NCBI RefSeq assembly: GCF_001613385.1
Contig: NZ_BDCG01000003.1
Location: forward strand, 1 to 64,000
Length of the DNA: 64,000 bases
Direction of reading: 5' to 3'
From: Nocardia flavorosea NBRC 108225
GTDB lineage: Bacteria; Actinomycetota; Actinomycetes; Mycobacteriales; Mycobacteriaceae
The notes under the pieces were generated by a model. It was given only the letters and a program-made list of their open reading frames with translations, had not been told where the DNA came from and made no database searches. Of the stretch, positions 1 through 8,146 are shown one piece after another; within the stretch, counting starts at the first letter, position 1; the number at the start of each line of letters is the position of its first letter. A program made the position numbers and the translations under genes.

Positions 1-1
1 G

Positions 2-304
2 GACACAGATGTGCGGTCGGCGGACGCCGAGCTGCTTGTACGTGGCCTTCCGGTGCGACGAATTCATACCGCAGCCGGGAAGAAGCATTACACCGGCGCC
101 TTCTGGTCATCTACGACCAGGACTCAGCATCACTATGAGAGCCGCTTGGAGTTGGACCGGCTATGGCTTGCCGACTTCGATCCGCGCGTGGTGTGGATAG
201 CAGCGCAGCCGTTCTGGCTCTGGGGACGCGACGGCGTTGCCGTTCATCGGCATGTGCCTGATCTGCTGTTGAAGCTGGATTCGGACCCATTCGTCACGAG
301 TTTA
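2..304 (+). pseudogene. TnsA-like transposase endonuclease fragment
   Basis: The reading frame is open at the left edge and encodes the middle of a TnsA-like heteromeric transposase endonuclease. Visible landmarks are the block YESRLELDRLWLADFDP, where the Glu of the nuclease core lies, and HVPDLLL, where the metal-binding Asp lies. In intact family members the core continues into a strand carrying a catalytic Lys. Here homology stops after HVPDLLLKLDSDPF, and the frame then runs antisense into the 3' end of the alcohol dehydrogenase gene. The C-terminal part is therefore missing. TnsA makes the 5' cuts in Tn7-like transposition together with TnsB. No TnsB, TnsC or TnsD is visible in the window, so this is a relic or the edge of an element to the left. 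The family call rests on remembered motif similarity only. Confidence 0.6.
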
Positions 305-1426
305 TTACAAGTCGAATTTCACCATGCCGCGCACGATTCGACCGGCATGCATATCTTCGAATCCCTCGGAAATATCATCTAGAGAGTAGGTCCGTGTGAC
401 CATCTCGTCGAGCTTGAGATGACCGGCCCGGTACAGTTCGACGAGCCTCGGGACGGCCGCCCGCGGGCTGGAATTCCCGTACAGAGCCCCGACAAGGCGC
501 TTCTCGAGCATTGTCATCTCCCACAGGTTGATCGGGAGGTCGGAGACCTCGGCGCGTCCGGCGCCGGTGACGACCACTATGCCGGCTTTCCGGATCGAGG
601 TCATGGCCTGCGATACATGCACAGCTGATGTCACCCCGACGGTGACGATGGCCGCGTCGGCCCCTTGTCCGTTCGTCCGTGACCGCGCGTAATCCGCCGC
701 TTCGTCCATGTCGGCGCAAGCATAGGTGGCGCCGAACTCGAGTGCCTGCTTCCGCTTGAATTCCACCGGATCCACAGCGATGACATCGCGCGCACCTGCG
801 TGGACAGCGCCTTGAACGGCGCTCATGCCGATGCCGCCGATCCCCATGATGATTGCCGTATCGCCCGGCCGGATCTCGGCGGCGTGTACCGAAGAGCCCC
901 ACCCGGTGCCGACCCCGCATCCCAGTAGGGCCAGCGGGGCCAGTGGAACATCCTGTGCGACCTTGATCGCAGATTCGATGCTCACCGTGGTGTATTCGCT
1001 GAAGGTCGACACTCCACACATCTGACCGACGTTGTCACCCGCCAGCGTCATCCGGAAACTGGTCACATCATCGAATCGGGATCCCACCAGCATATTTGCG
1101 CCCAAGTCGCAGAGGTTCTGTTTGCCCTGGGCACACCAGCGGCATCGGCCACACGCAGGGACGAAGCTGAACACCACGTGCTCTCCGATTTCCCAACCAG
1201 GAGTATCCGGACCGACTTCCACGACCACCCCGGAGCCCTCGTGGCCGCCACAGAACGGAAACGTAGCCGCCGGCACATCCCCTGTGGCCATATGGTCGTC
1301 GGAATGGCACAAACCCGAGGCGGTCATTTTGACGAGCAGCTCCCGTGAGCGCGGACTCTCGAGATCGACCTCAACGGTTTCGAACGTTCCGGGGGTACGG
1401 AACAGGACTGATGCGCGAGTCTTCAT
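305..1426 (-). CDS. NDMA-dependent type zinc alcohol dehydrogenase
   Basis: A 373-residue medium-chain zinc alcohol dehydrogenase of the actinobacterial NDMA-dependent (tightly bound NAD, mycofactocin-associated) group. The catalytic zinc motif CHSDDH and GGHEGSG, the structural-zinc cluster CGRCRWCAQGKQNLC and the nucleotide loop GIGGIG are all present. The chosen ATG (MKTRASVLF) is preceded by AAAGAAG; an upstream in-frame start would add 16 weak residues. The gene lies 31 bp downstream of an aldehyde dehydrogenase on the same strand, so the pair should oxidise an alcohol to the acid, which the ligase of this region could activate to a CoA ester. No mycofactocin genes are visible here. The stop codon abuts the broken TnsA fragment. 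Confidence 0.88.
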   Translation of the reverse strand: MKTRASVLFRTPGTFETVEVDLESPRSRELLVKMTASGLCHSDDHMATGDVPAATFPFCGGHEGSGVVVEVGPDTPGWEIGEHVVFSFVPACGRCRWCAQGKQNLCDLGANMLVGSRFDDVTSFRMTLAGDNVGQMCGVSTFSEYTTVSIESAIKVAQDVPLAPLALLGCGVGTGWGSSVHAAEIRPGDTAIIMGIGGIGMSAVQGAVHAGARDVIAVDPVEFKRKQALEFGATYACADMDEAADYARSRTNGQGADAAIVTVGVTSAVHVSQAMTSIRKAGIVVVTGAGRAEVSDLPINLWEMTMLEKRLVGALYGNSSPRAAVPRLVELYRAGHLKLDEMVTRTYSLDDISEGFEDMHAGRIVRGMVKFDL

Positions 1427-1457
1427 TCTATTACTTCTTTCTGGCTCGTACCGATAC

Positions 1458-2912
1458 TCAGGCGTTCTCGACAATCAATTTGGTTTCCAGGAAAGCCCCG
1501 ATACCTTCGACTCCGCCTTCGCGTCCCAATCCCGATTGTTTGTAGCCGCCGAACGGTTCGGTCAGGCACAGCCCCGCACTGTTGACGAAGATCTGCCCGG
1601 TGCGAATTCGCCTCGCGATCTTCTGACCGACTTCGTGATCGCCGGAGTAGACCGCGCCCGACAGTCCGTACTCTGAGTCGTTGGCAATGGCAACCGCTTC
1701 TTCGATGTCGGTGTACGGGATGGCAACCACCACCGGGCCGAAAATCTCCTCGCGAGCTATACGCATGGAATTGTCGACGTCGGCGAAAAGCGTCGGCTCG
1801 ATGAACCAGCCGCGCTCCATTCCCTGCGGTCGGCCACCACCGGTGACCACCCGAGCGCCTTCCTCCCGTCCGATACCGATGTAGTTCTCGACCCGAGTGC
1901 GCTGGCGTTCGGAAACCAGCGGGCCGAGGATCGTGTCCGGCGCGAACGGATCGCCGACGCGCAGCCCTCGGAGCGCCGCGCCGAGCACGTCGACGAACTC
2001 GGTGTATCGGCTACGCGGGGCCAGGACCCGGGTGACGGCCGCGCAGACCTGGCCACTGTGACCGACACTCGCGGGAATCAGCGACGGCAGCACATCCTCG
2101 AACACCGCATCATCGGTGATGATCGCCGCGGATTTCCCGCCCAGCTCGAGAGTCACGCGCGCGACGCGAGCGGCACACGACTGCATGATCTTCTTGCCGG
2201 CAGCGGTACTACCGGTGAACGAGACCTTGTCGACACCGCGATGGTCGACGAGGTGCGCACCGACGGGGCGGTCACCAGGAAGGATGCTGACCAGCCCCTC
2301 GGGCAAGCCGGCCGCAGCCAGCGCCTCGGCCAGCAGAAATGTGCTGACCGGACCCTCCCGGGCCGGCTTGACCACAACGGAGCAGCCGGCAGCCAGGGCT
2401 GCCGACAACTTCAGACTCGCATTCGCCACCGGTCCGTTCCAGGGAATGATTGCGCCGACTACACCGACGGGCTCGCGGACGACGGTCCCTGCGCTCTGAT
2501 CCCATCGGCGTCGATCCTCGAAATCGTAGCTCTGCAGCAGCTGCGCATTGCGCCGCCAGAACTGCACCGCCATGGCGTGGAAAGCCTCGCTCACCGCCAG
2601 CGGTGCCCCTACCTCGGACGAAAAGGTCGAGATCATCTCCGGCAGGCGGGCCTCGATTTCATCAGCGACGCGATTCAGGGCCGCGACCCGATCTTTCCGG
2701 GACAACGTCGTCCACGCGCCGGAATCGAAGGCGGCACGGGCGGCATCGACCGCACGATCGATATCGACCGAGCCGGCCTCGGGGACCGTGGCTATCTTCT
2801 CCTCGGTCATCGGGGAAACCACGTCGATTCGACTGGAGGTCGCAGGATCGACCCATCGGCCGCCTATGAACAATTTGTCGTGTGAACGCACGACCGCTTG
2901 ATTGTTCGTCAT
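1458..2912 (-). CDS. Aldehyde dehydrogenase (NAD(P)-dependent)
   Basis: A full-length 484-residue aldehyde dehydrogenase. The catalytic Cys lies in HSGQVCAAVTRV, the general-base Glu in VTLELGGKSA, and the Rossmann loop FTGSTAAGKKI follows the usual order. An AGGAG ribosome site precedes the ATG. It is the first gene of a two-gene operon with the NDMA-type alcohol dehydrogenase and probably converts that enzyme's aldehyde product to a carboxylic acid. Substrate specificity cannot be read from the sequence. None of the shared ACCAAWCGWTTGGT palindromes was found in front of it, so it may not belong to the TetR regulon to its right. Confidence 0.9.
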   Translation of the reverse strand: MTNNQAVVRSHDKLFIGGRWVDPATSSRIDVVSPMTEEKIATVPEAGSVDIDRAVDAARAAFDSGAWTTLSRKDRVAALNRVADEIEARLPEMISTFSSEVGAPLAVSEAFHAMAVQFWRRNAQLLQSYDFEDRRRWDQSAGTVVREPVGVVGAIIPWNGPVANASLKLSAALAAGCSVVVKPAREGPVSTFLLAEALAAAGLPEGLVSILPGDRPVGAHLVDHRGVDKVSFTGSTAAGKKIMQSCAARVARVTLELGGKSAAIITDDAVFEDVLPSLIPASVGHSGQVCAAVTRVLAPRSRYTEFVDVLGAALRGLRVGDPFAPDTILGPLVSERQRTRVENYIGIGREEGARVVTGGGRPQGMERGWFIEPTLFADVDNSMRIAREEIFGPVVVAIPYTDIEEAVAIANDSEYGLSGAVYSGDHEVGQKIARRIRTGQIFVNSAGLCLTEPFGGYKQSGLGREGGVEGIGAFLETKLIVENA

Positions 2913-3021
2913 ACTGTGCTGCTCCTATTCATCCGAGAATCTCGCCCGGACGGCATCGCGTGCAATCCGGGCCTGCGCCAGGGGCCACCGAGCCGATTGT
3001 CGGCCGACATCGTCGTGGGGT

Positions 3022-3056
3022 GCCCGGCGTAACTCCCTCATCGAGTTACGCCGGGC
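3022..3056 (-). terminator. Strong hairpin downstream of the MFS gene
   Basis: A perfect 14-bp inverted repeat (GCCCGGCGTAACTC and its complement) with a 7-base loop, followed on the + strand by GTTT. It sits in the 262-bp gap between the MFS stop and the aldehyde dehydrogenase start, both on the - strand, so it most likely ends the transporter transcript. There is no U-run on the - strand, as is common in high-GC actinomycetes. Confidence 0.6.
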
Positions 3057-3174
3057 GTTTCGGTGATTCATTTGCAGGCTCTGGTCATCCGGTAATCGCG
3101 CGTGGGCGATATTGCCGTGGACCGGGTACTGACCAGCGGGTCGTTACTTACCGCCGGAGGTCGACCTATGACGG

Positions 3175-4545
3175 TCACGTGGTCTCGAGGACCTCTGCGC
3201 TGCTGGCTCCGGGTTTTTTCGTTCCGCTGCGATCGGCCACGACCCGGGCGAGTTGCATGATCGCCACGGCGGCAAGCAGGGTGGGGATGATGGTGAGAGT
3301 GAATATGGTGACCGGGGCGAGACCGATTCCGATGAGGAGTCCGCCCAAGGTGGGGCCGATGATAGATCCGATTCGCCCGATGCCATAGGCCCAGCCGACG
3401 CCGGTGGCGCGGGTGTTGGTGGGGTAGGTCGCGGCTGCGACGGCACTGATGCCGGTTTGGGAGCCGGATACTCCGACGCCGATCAGGAATACCGCGACCA
3501 GTAGTACCGGCACGATGTCGAAGGCGAGGGCTGTGATGCCGATGAAGACGGCGCCGATTACATAGGCCGTGGCGATGGTGCCGAAAGGCCGGTCTCGGGT
3601 ATCGGAGAGCCGCCCGATCACGATGCCACCGACGACGCCGCCGAGGTTGAACAGGGAGGTGGCGATCAGGGCGGTGGACGACGACAGACCGGCCTGTCCG
3701 AACAGTGAGGGCATCCAGCTGAGGACGAAGTAGATGACGAGCAGGTTCATGAAGAAGACCGCCCACAGGATCAGTGTCCGGGTAGTCCTGCCGTCGGCGA
3801 ACAGTGAGACGATCGAGGACTTCTCGGTTGTTGTTGTTCCGGGAAGTTCGGGCACGCTGCCCGGCGGTATCGAAGGGTTGATCCGGCGGACGATTTCGGC
3901 GGCCTGCTCGGTTCGGCCCGCCACTGTCAGGTAGCGCACCGATTCGGGTAGGTAGCGGTAGGCGACGGCGGCGATGGCCAAGGGGATCACCCCGCCGATG
4001 ATGAACAGCCCACGCCAGCCGAGCGCTGGGATCAGCCAGGCGGCGATGAAACCGCCGGCGAAGCCGCCGACCGAGAATGCGCAGACCACGACGGTCACCA
4101 CGGTGGTGCGGAGCCGGGCCGGGGCGTACTCCGCGGCGAGAGCGATCAGGTTGGGCGTGATCCCGCCGAGACCGAGTCCGGTGAGGAATCGGAGGGCCAT
4201 GAGGGTTTCCACCGATTGCGCTTGCGAGGTCACCAGGGTCAGCACGCCGAACATGACAGTGCAGCCGATGATGACGCTGCGGCGGCCGATGCGGTCCGAG
4301 ACCGGACCGAAAATCATTCCACCGAGCATCATCCCGACCAGCCCGAGTGAGAAGACCGGGCCGAACGACGACACCGCGGTTTCCCAGTCCTCGGCGATCC
4401 TGGGCGCGGCGAAGCCGATGCTCTGCGCATCGAATCCGTCGATGACGGCGATGGCGATACAGAGCCCTATCGCTCTTTTCTGCACCGCCGATACCGGTGC
4501 CTTGTCGATGGCCTCAGCGACATCGACCCCTCGAGTTCCGTGCAC
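3175..4545 (-). CDS. MFS transporter, AAHS (aromatic acid:H+ symporter) type
   Basis: A 456-residue major facilitator with about twelve hydrophobic segments. The first membrane segment has DGFDAQSIGFAAPRI, the signature position of the aromatic acid:proton symporter group (PcaK/MhpT-like). The TM2-3 loop has GPVSDRIGRRSVI, the classic MFS motif, and a related loop IGRLSDTRDRP follows TM8. The GTG start is chosen because AAAGG lies 6 bases upstream. The gene is divergent from the catabolic operon starting at 4742 and shares its upstream region, which holds a palindromic operator at 4659-4672. It probably imports the organic acid that the neighbouring enzymes degrade, but the substrate is an inference from context. 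Confidence 0.87.
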   Translation of the reverse strand: MHGTRGVDVAEAIDKAPVSAVQKRAIGLCIAIAVIDGFDAQSIGFAAPRIAEDWETAVSSFGPVFSLGLVGMMLGGMIFGPVSDRIGRRSVIIGCTVMFGVLTLVTSQAQSVETLMALRFLTGLGLGGITPNLIALAAEYAPARLRTTVVTVVVCAFSVGGFAGGFIAAWLIPALGWRGLFIIGGVIPLAIAAVAYRYLPESVRYLTVAGRTEQAAEIVRRINPSIPPGSVPELPGTTTTEKSSIVSLFADGRTTRTLILWAVFFMNLLVIYFVLSWMPSLFGQAGLSSSTALIATSLFNLGGVVGGIVIGRLSDTRDRPFGTIATAYVIGAVFIGITALAFDIVPVLLVAVFLIGVGVSGSQTGISAVAAATYPTNTRATGVGWAYGIGRIGSIIGPTLGGLLIGIGLAPVTIFTLTIIPTLLAAVAIMQLARVVADRSGTKKPGASSAEVLETT

Positions 4546-4658
4546 GGCACGCCTTTCGTTCTCGGCGCGGGGACAGCGAACCCGCGCGCCGAACCATCAA
4601 GATGATGTGTCCCCCATCACACAGTCGCTGATGTTAGCGAGTGGTGAAGTTTTAGTCA

Positions 4659-4672
4659 ACCAATCGTTTGGT
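4659..4672. promoter_or_regulatory. Palindromic operator, copy A
   Basis: ACCAATCGTTTGGT, with perfect ACCAA/TTGGT arms. The extended 19-bp form (4655-4673) is the exact reverse complement of 5544-5562. It lies between the divergent MFS and SDR genes, next to an AT-rich TATATAAT stretch that could be a -10 box. It is probably the site of the TetR regulator encoded at 21182. Confidence 0.75.
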
Positions 4673-4741
4673 CTATATAATCGAAGCGGTGCGGCCGGCG
4701 TATTCCGGCGGCATTCGGTCGGCGACAAGGAGTGGAAAGCC

Positions 4742-5515
4742 GTGGATGACGAGTTCGGAGGCCGGCCCGGCGGGGCTCTGGTGGTGGGTGGTTCGGGGGC
4801 GATCGGGCGTGCTGTGGCCGAGCGCCTCGCCGAGATGGGGGCCGATATCGCCCTCGGGTACAGCTCTCGTCGGGAGGCAGCCGACGCGGCGGCCCGGGCG
4901 GTCCGGGACCGGGGGTGCCGCGCAGAGCCGGTGTGCCTGGATATGCGGGATGCTGCCGGTGCGGCGGCGGCGGTCCAGCGTGCGGGAGACCTCCTCGGTG
5001 GTCTCCATACCGTGGTACTGGCCGCCTCGCCGACGAATTCGCAGTTCTATGCCGGCAGCCTTCCAGATGCTCGCTATCTGGATCAATTGACCGTCGACGC
5101 CGGCGGTAGCTACGCCATCGTGCGGGCGGCGCTGCCGTTGCTGCGGGAGAGTCGCGGGTCGATCGTGGCCGTGACCACCGTCGCCAACCGTCGCTACGTA
5201 CTGCGGGATGTGCTCTCGACCGCGCCGAAGGCGGCGAACGAAGCGCTCGTACGTGCTGTCGCCGCCGAGGAGGGGCGCTACGGGGTCCGCGCGAACGCCG
5301 TCGGTGTGGGAATTCTCGACGAGGGGATGACTGAGCGTCTCGTCGCCAGCGGTGATATCCGGCCGGGTGATCTCGAGCATGCGCTCGGCCGTATCCCGCT
5401 GCGGGCGTTCGGGAAAGCCGCCGATATCGCGGAGGTGGCCGGTTTTCTGGCTTCGGAACGGGCTCGTTATGTGACGGGGCAGTGGATCGATGTCGACGGA
5501 GGTTACTCGCTGTGA
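4742..5515 (+). CDS. SDR family protein with altered active site
   Basis: A 257-residue short-chain dehydrogenase/reductase fold protein. The N-terminal nucleotide-binding loop is GGSGAIGRA, and the C-terminal end GQWIDVDGGYSL is typical of classical SDRs. The usual catalytic Tyr-x-x-x-Lys reads S-T-A-P-K: the Lys is kept but Ser stands where Tyr should be, and the Asn-Asn-Ala-Gly region is replaced by LAASPTN. It may be a non-classical reductase or a binding protein. The GTG start has AAGGAG 9 bases upstream; a much longer open frame exists to the left but is antisense to the transporter. It is the first gene of the main + strand run, behind operator copy A. Confidence 0.8.
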   Translation: MDDEFGGRPGGALVVGGSGAIGRAVAERLAEMGADIALGYSSRREAADAAARAVRDRGCRAEPVCLDMRDAAGAAAAVQRAGDLLGGLHTVVLAASPTNSQFYAGSLPDARYLDQLTVDAGGSYAIVRAALPLLRESRGSIVAVTTVANRRYVLRDVLSTAPKAANEALVRAVAAEEGRYGVRANAVGVGILDEGMTERLVASGDIRPGDLEHALGRIPLRAFGKAADIAEVAGFLASERARYVTGQWIDVDGGYSL

Positions 5516-5544
5516 CCAGTCGTTATGCCATATTCGTAAATTCG

Positions 5545-5558
5545 ACCAAACGATTGGT
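5545..5558. promoter_or_regulatory. Palindromic operator, copy B
   Basis: ACCAAACGATTGGT, the inverse of copy A, with identity extending over 19 bp. It lies 30 bp after the SDR stop and about 100 bp before the NTF2-like gene, inside what would otherwise be a continuous operon. This implies a second regulated promoter here. Confidence 0.75.
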
Positions 5559-5657
5559 TGACATAAAGTTCGCCGGGTCGTTAGGGTTGGCCGGACTGCG
5601 ACGGCGGCAGGTGATCTCGATTGCCGGCCTCGCGGACCGCGAGTGAGAGGTGTATCG

Positions 5658-6194
5658 GTGCATACGGACGAAATCGCGAGCCGGCTCGCGATCACCGAGG
5701 TTCTCCACCGGTACTGCCGGGGAATGGACCGGATGGACAAAGAGCTGACCCGCGCGTGCTGGCATGCGGACGGCACGGACGATCACGCTCCGCTGTACGT
5801 GGGCACCGCCGACGGCTTCCTCGATTGGCTCTGGCCGGTCCATGCCGCGATGGTGCTGACCAGGCATCGGATCACCAATGTTCTCATCGATATCCGGGAC
5901 GGGTCCGCCGGTGTGGAGTCGTATTGGGAGGTCACGCTCCGGAGCGAGACCGACGGCCGCGCGGTTGATGTCCGGTCCGGTGGCAGATATGTCGACGATT
6001 TCGAGCAGCGGGACGGCCGGTGGGCGATCGTGCATCGCCGATCGATTCGGGAGTGGTCCCGGGCGGATCCGGTCATTGATCTTGTCGATCCGGCGCAAGG
6101 GCAGGCCGGGATCATCGCGAACAATCCGGAGGCGCGGGTGACGTTGCCGCGGCGCGATCGGCGCGACTACTCGTACGAGGTGCTCGGATTGTAG
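5658..6194 (+). CDS. NTF2/SnoaL-like protein
   Basis: A 178-residue protein of the SnoaL-like (nuclear transport factor 2 fold) group. It begins with the helix typical of the family (IASRLAITEVLHRYCRGMDRMD) and a conserved His-Ala-Asp segment (CWHADGTDDHA). The curved-sheet part ends with WAIVHRRSIREW. Many relatives act as hydratases, isomerases or small subunits of dioxygenases; some only bind ligand. The GTG start is chosen for the GAGAGG element 7 bases upstream. It follows operator copy B and precedes the MaoC pair, so it may handle an unsaturated or cyclic intermediate of the same pathway. The exact reaction cannot be told. Confidence 0.78.
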   Translation: MHTDEIASRLAITEVLHRYCRGMDRMDKELTRACWHADGTDDHAPLYVGTADGFLDWLWPVHAAMVLTRHRITNVLIDIRDGSAGVESYWEVTLRSETDGRAVDVRSGGRYVDDFEQRDGRWAIVHRRSIREWSRADPVIDLVDPAQGQAGIIANNPEARVTLPRRDRRDYSYEVLGL

Positions 6195-6279
6195 GAACGC
6201 GCGGTCGGCCGCTCGGTATCTGACAACAGAGCGGATGCGACCTCGTATCGGCGAGGTCGGCGTATGTCCAATTGATTAA

Positions 6280-6293
6280 AACGACCGTTTGAT
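6280..6293. promoter_or_regulatory. Degenerate palindromic operator, copy C
   Basis: AACGACCGTTTGAT matches the operator consensus at 10 of 14 positions and keeps the CGTTTG core. It lies directly in front of the MaoC pair, about 20 bp upstream of the chosen start, and closely resembles the complement of copy F at 22994-23007. Confidence 0.45.
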
Positions 6294-6312
6294 TGCTGAA
6301 AAAGAGTTGATC

Positions 6313-6750
6313 ATGCTGAGTGAAGAGGAACTGCGGGCCATCGTCGGCCGCGAACTACCCGGTGGCGAGTACGTGATCGAGCCATACCTGGATTGGCTGC
6401 TGCGCGACGCGGTCGGATCGGAGCGCGACGTCGTCACCGCGCATCCGCTGTTCGCTTATGTCGCGACTGCCCGGGGGAAGGGCATCGGCTGGGACGAGGT
6501 CTTCCGGATCTGCGGGGCCACCGCTGCGGACGGACCGATGTTCGGCGAGCACGAATTCGAGCTGACCCGGCCGCTGCGAGTAGGGGAGCGGATCACGGTA
6601 CGCGGCCACTTCGACAGCGCGGAGCGTAAGCGCGGCCGCAAGACCGGAGTCTTCGACATCATCGGCTTCCGCGTCACGCTGCACGACGTGGACGGCCGGC
6701 CGGTCGGTACCACGCGCAACAGCATCGTCTACCCGAGGAGGGAAGCGTGA
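6313..6750 (+). CDS. MaoC-like hot-dog protein (N-terminal type subunit)
   Basis: A 145-residue hot-dog protein resembling the N-terminal, non-catalytic half of double-hot-dog MaoC hydratases (FAS1 dehydratase-region type). Segments such as HPLFAYVATARGKGIGWDEVF and RPLRVGERITVRGHF are typical of that half. It lacks the catalytic Asp-x-x-x-x-His motif, which the next gene supplies. The ATG chosen (MLSEEEL) has AAAGAG upstream. The gene overlaps the following MaoC gene by a GTGA, so the two are probably made together and form a heteromeric enoyl-CoA hydratase, in the manner of ChsH1-ChsH2 of steroid side-chain degradation. That analogy is inference. Confidence 0.8.
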   Translation: MLSEEELRAIVGRELPGGEYVIEPYLDWLLRDAVGSERDVVTAHPLFAYVATARGKGIGWDEVFRICGATAADGPMFGEHEFELTRPLRVGERITVRGHFDSAERKRGRKTGVFDIIGFRVTLHDVDGRPVGTTRNSIVYPRREA

Positions 6751-7190
6751 AGGTCGAGGTCGGTGCGGCGGTGACCGAGTGGGTACTGCCCGCGGTCAGC
6801 GCCGAGAAGATGAAGACGATGGCATTGCTGCTGGCGGATCCGAACCCGATCCATTTCGATATAGCCGCGGTGCGTTCGCTCGGACTCGGTGATCAGCCGG
6901 TCAATCAAGGCCCCAGCAATGTCGGGTACGTGCTGAACATGCTCGGCGCGTGGGCGGGCGGCACGGATCGGGTCCGGGCATTGCGAGTGCGGTTCCTCGG
7001 CAACGTATTCGGCGGTGACCACGTCACCTGCCGCGGGACGGTGACCGCGGTCCGCGCCCACGGTGGCTCGGTGCTGGCCGATTGCGCGGTCGAACTACTC
7101 GCCAAAGCTCGGGGAGCACCGGAGCCCAGGGTGGTGCTCAGCGGAACCGCGAGCGTCGAGATCTCGGCGCCGGCGGTGGCGGCGGAATGA
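6747..7190 (+). CDS. MaoC-like enoyl-CoA hydratase (catalytic subunit)
   Basis: A 147-residue MaoC-type hot-dog protein with the hydratase-2 motif in ADPNPIHFD, where the catalytic Asp and His lie, and the downstream RVRFLGNVFGGDHVTCRG block. These enzymes add water to trans-2-enoyl-CoA. The GTG start overlaps the upstream subunit stop by 4 bases, and the stop overlaps the next ATG, so it is translationally coupled on both sides. With the preceding subunit it most likely hydrates the product of the acyl-CoA dehydrogenase at 17667. The hydroxyacyl-CoA would then go to the SDR at 10137 or the thiolase-like aldolase at 11337. Confidence 0.84.
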   Translation: MKVEVGAAVTEWVLPAVSAEKMKTMALLLADPNPIHFDIAAVRSLGLGDQPVNQGPSNVGYVLNMLGAWAGGTDRVRALRVRFLGNVFGGDHVTCRGTVTAVRAHGGSVLADCAVELLAKARGAPEPRVVLSGTASVEISAPAVAAE

Positions 7191-8146
7191 AAGTGGGCGC
7201 GGGGTTGTGGACCTTCCAGTCCACGGCTGCACATCCGATCCCGGTCGGATCGGCGTACCAGGGGTTCGCCGACGACGCCGCACGCCTGGAGTCACTGGGA
7301 TTCGACGACGTCTGGCTCGGCGAACATCGGCTCTGGTACGACGGCTGGTGCCCCGCCCCGCTCATGGCACTCGCGGCCGCCGCTGCCCGAACCAGCACGA
7401 TCGGTCTCGGTACGGCGATGCTGCTGCTACCGCAACATGATCCCGCACGAGTGTCGGCGCTCGCCACGGCCCTGGGACGGATCAGCGGTGGTCGCCTGCG
7501 GCTCGGGGTCGGGCTCGGCCACCGGGATGCGGAGTTCGACGCACTCGGGATCGCCCGGGCGACGCGGGGCGCCCGAATGGGACCGGCGCTGGATGCGCTG
7601 CTGGCCGCCGGCTCGGCGGCGCCGGATATCTGGGTCGGCGGTATGGCACCCACAGCACTGGCCCGGCTCGGCAGCCGGGGTATGTCTGCGCTGTTGCCGC
7701 AGAGCCTCACCCTCGATGCGACGGCCCGGGCGATCGCCACGATCCGCGACGCCGCGAAGCGGGCCGGCGTCGCGCCCGGGCGGATCGGGATGATGAAAGA
7801 CGTCTGGGTCGATGCCGACGGCGTCCGTGGGCGGGAGTGGTTCCTGCCGCGGTTGCGGGAGCACTACCGCGAGGAAGCCGGCGCGTGGTGGGTACTCGGG
7901 TCCGGCGGTCACGGTTTCACCGATCCCGCCGGGCTCGAGCGGCAGGTCGATCGGGTCGCGGACGCCGCGATCGTCGGGTCGCCGGACACGGTGACCGAGC
8001 GGCTGCGGGAACTGGCCCGGGCCGGTGTCGAACATCTCGTCGTGCGGTCGGTATTCGATTTCACCGCCGGGCCGTCGTTGTGGCCGGCGCTCGAACTCTT
8101 CGCACACTCGGTTCTGCCTCGCCTGCGACAGGAGCAGCCGTCATGA
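7187..8146 (+). CDS. LLM-class (F420- or flavin-dependent) oxidoreductase 1
   Basis: A 319-residue luciferase-like TIM-barrel protein. Characteristic pieces are LESLGFDDVWLGEHRLWYDGW near the N-terminus, TSTIGLGTAMLLLPQHDPARVSA, GGRLRLGVGLGHRDAEF and the C-terminal VGSPDTVTERLRELARAGVEHLVVR. Actinobacterial members use coenzyme F420 or reduced flavin for hydride transfer or Baeyer-Villiger-type oxidation, and the sequence does not decide which. It is slightly short for the family. It is coupled by ATGA overlaps to the MaoC gene upstream and to a second luciferase-like gene downstream, suggesting the two could form a heterodimer or act in sequence. Confidence 0.85.
   Translation: MKVGAGLWTFQSTAAHPIPVGSAYQGFADDAARLESLGFDDVWLGEHRLWYDGWCPAPLMALAAAAARTSTIGLGTAMLLLPQHDPARVSALATALGRISGGRLRLGVGLGHRDAEFDALGIARATRGARMGPALDALLAAGSAAPDIWVGGMAPTALARLGSRGMSALLPQSLTLDATARAIATIRDAAKRAGVAPGRIGMMKDVWVDADGVRGREWFLPRLREHYREEAGAWWVLGSGGHGFTDPAGLERQVDRVADAAIVGSPDTVTERLRELARAGVEHLVVRSVFDFTAGPSLWPALELFAHSVLPRLRQEQPS

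Noticed and set aside
3974..4741. N-terminal extension of the first SDR into the transporter region
   Set aside because: The extension is antisense to the MFS gene, and the GTG at 4742 has a good ribosome site and fits the SDR fold start.
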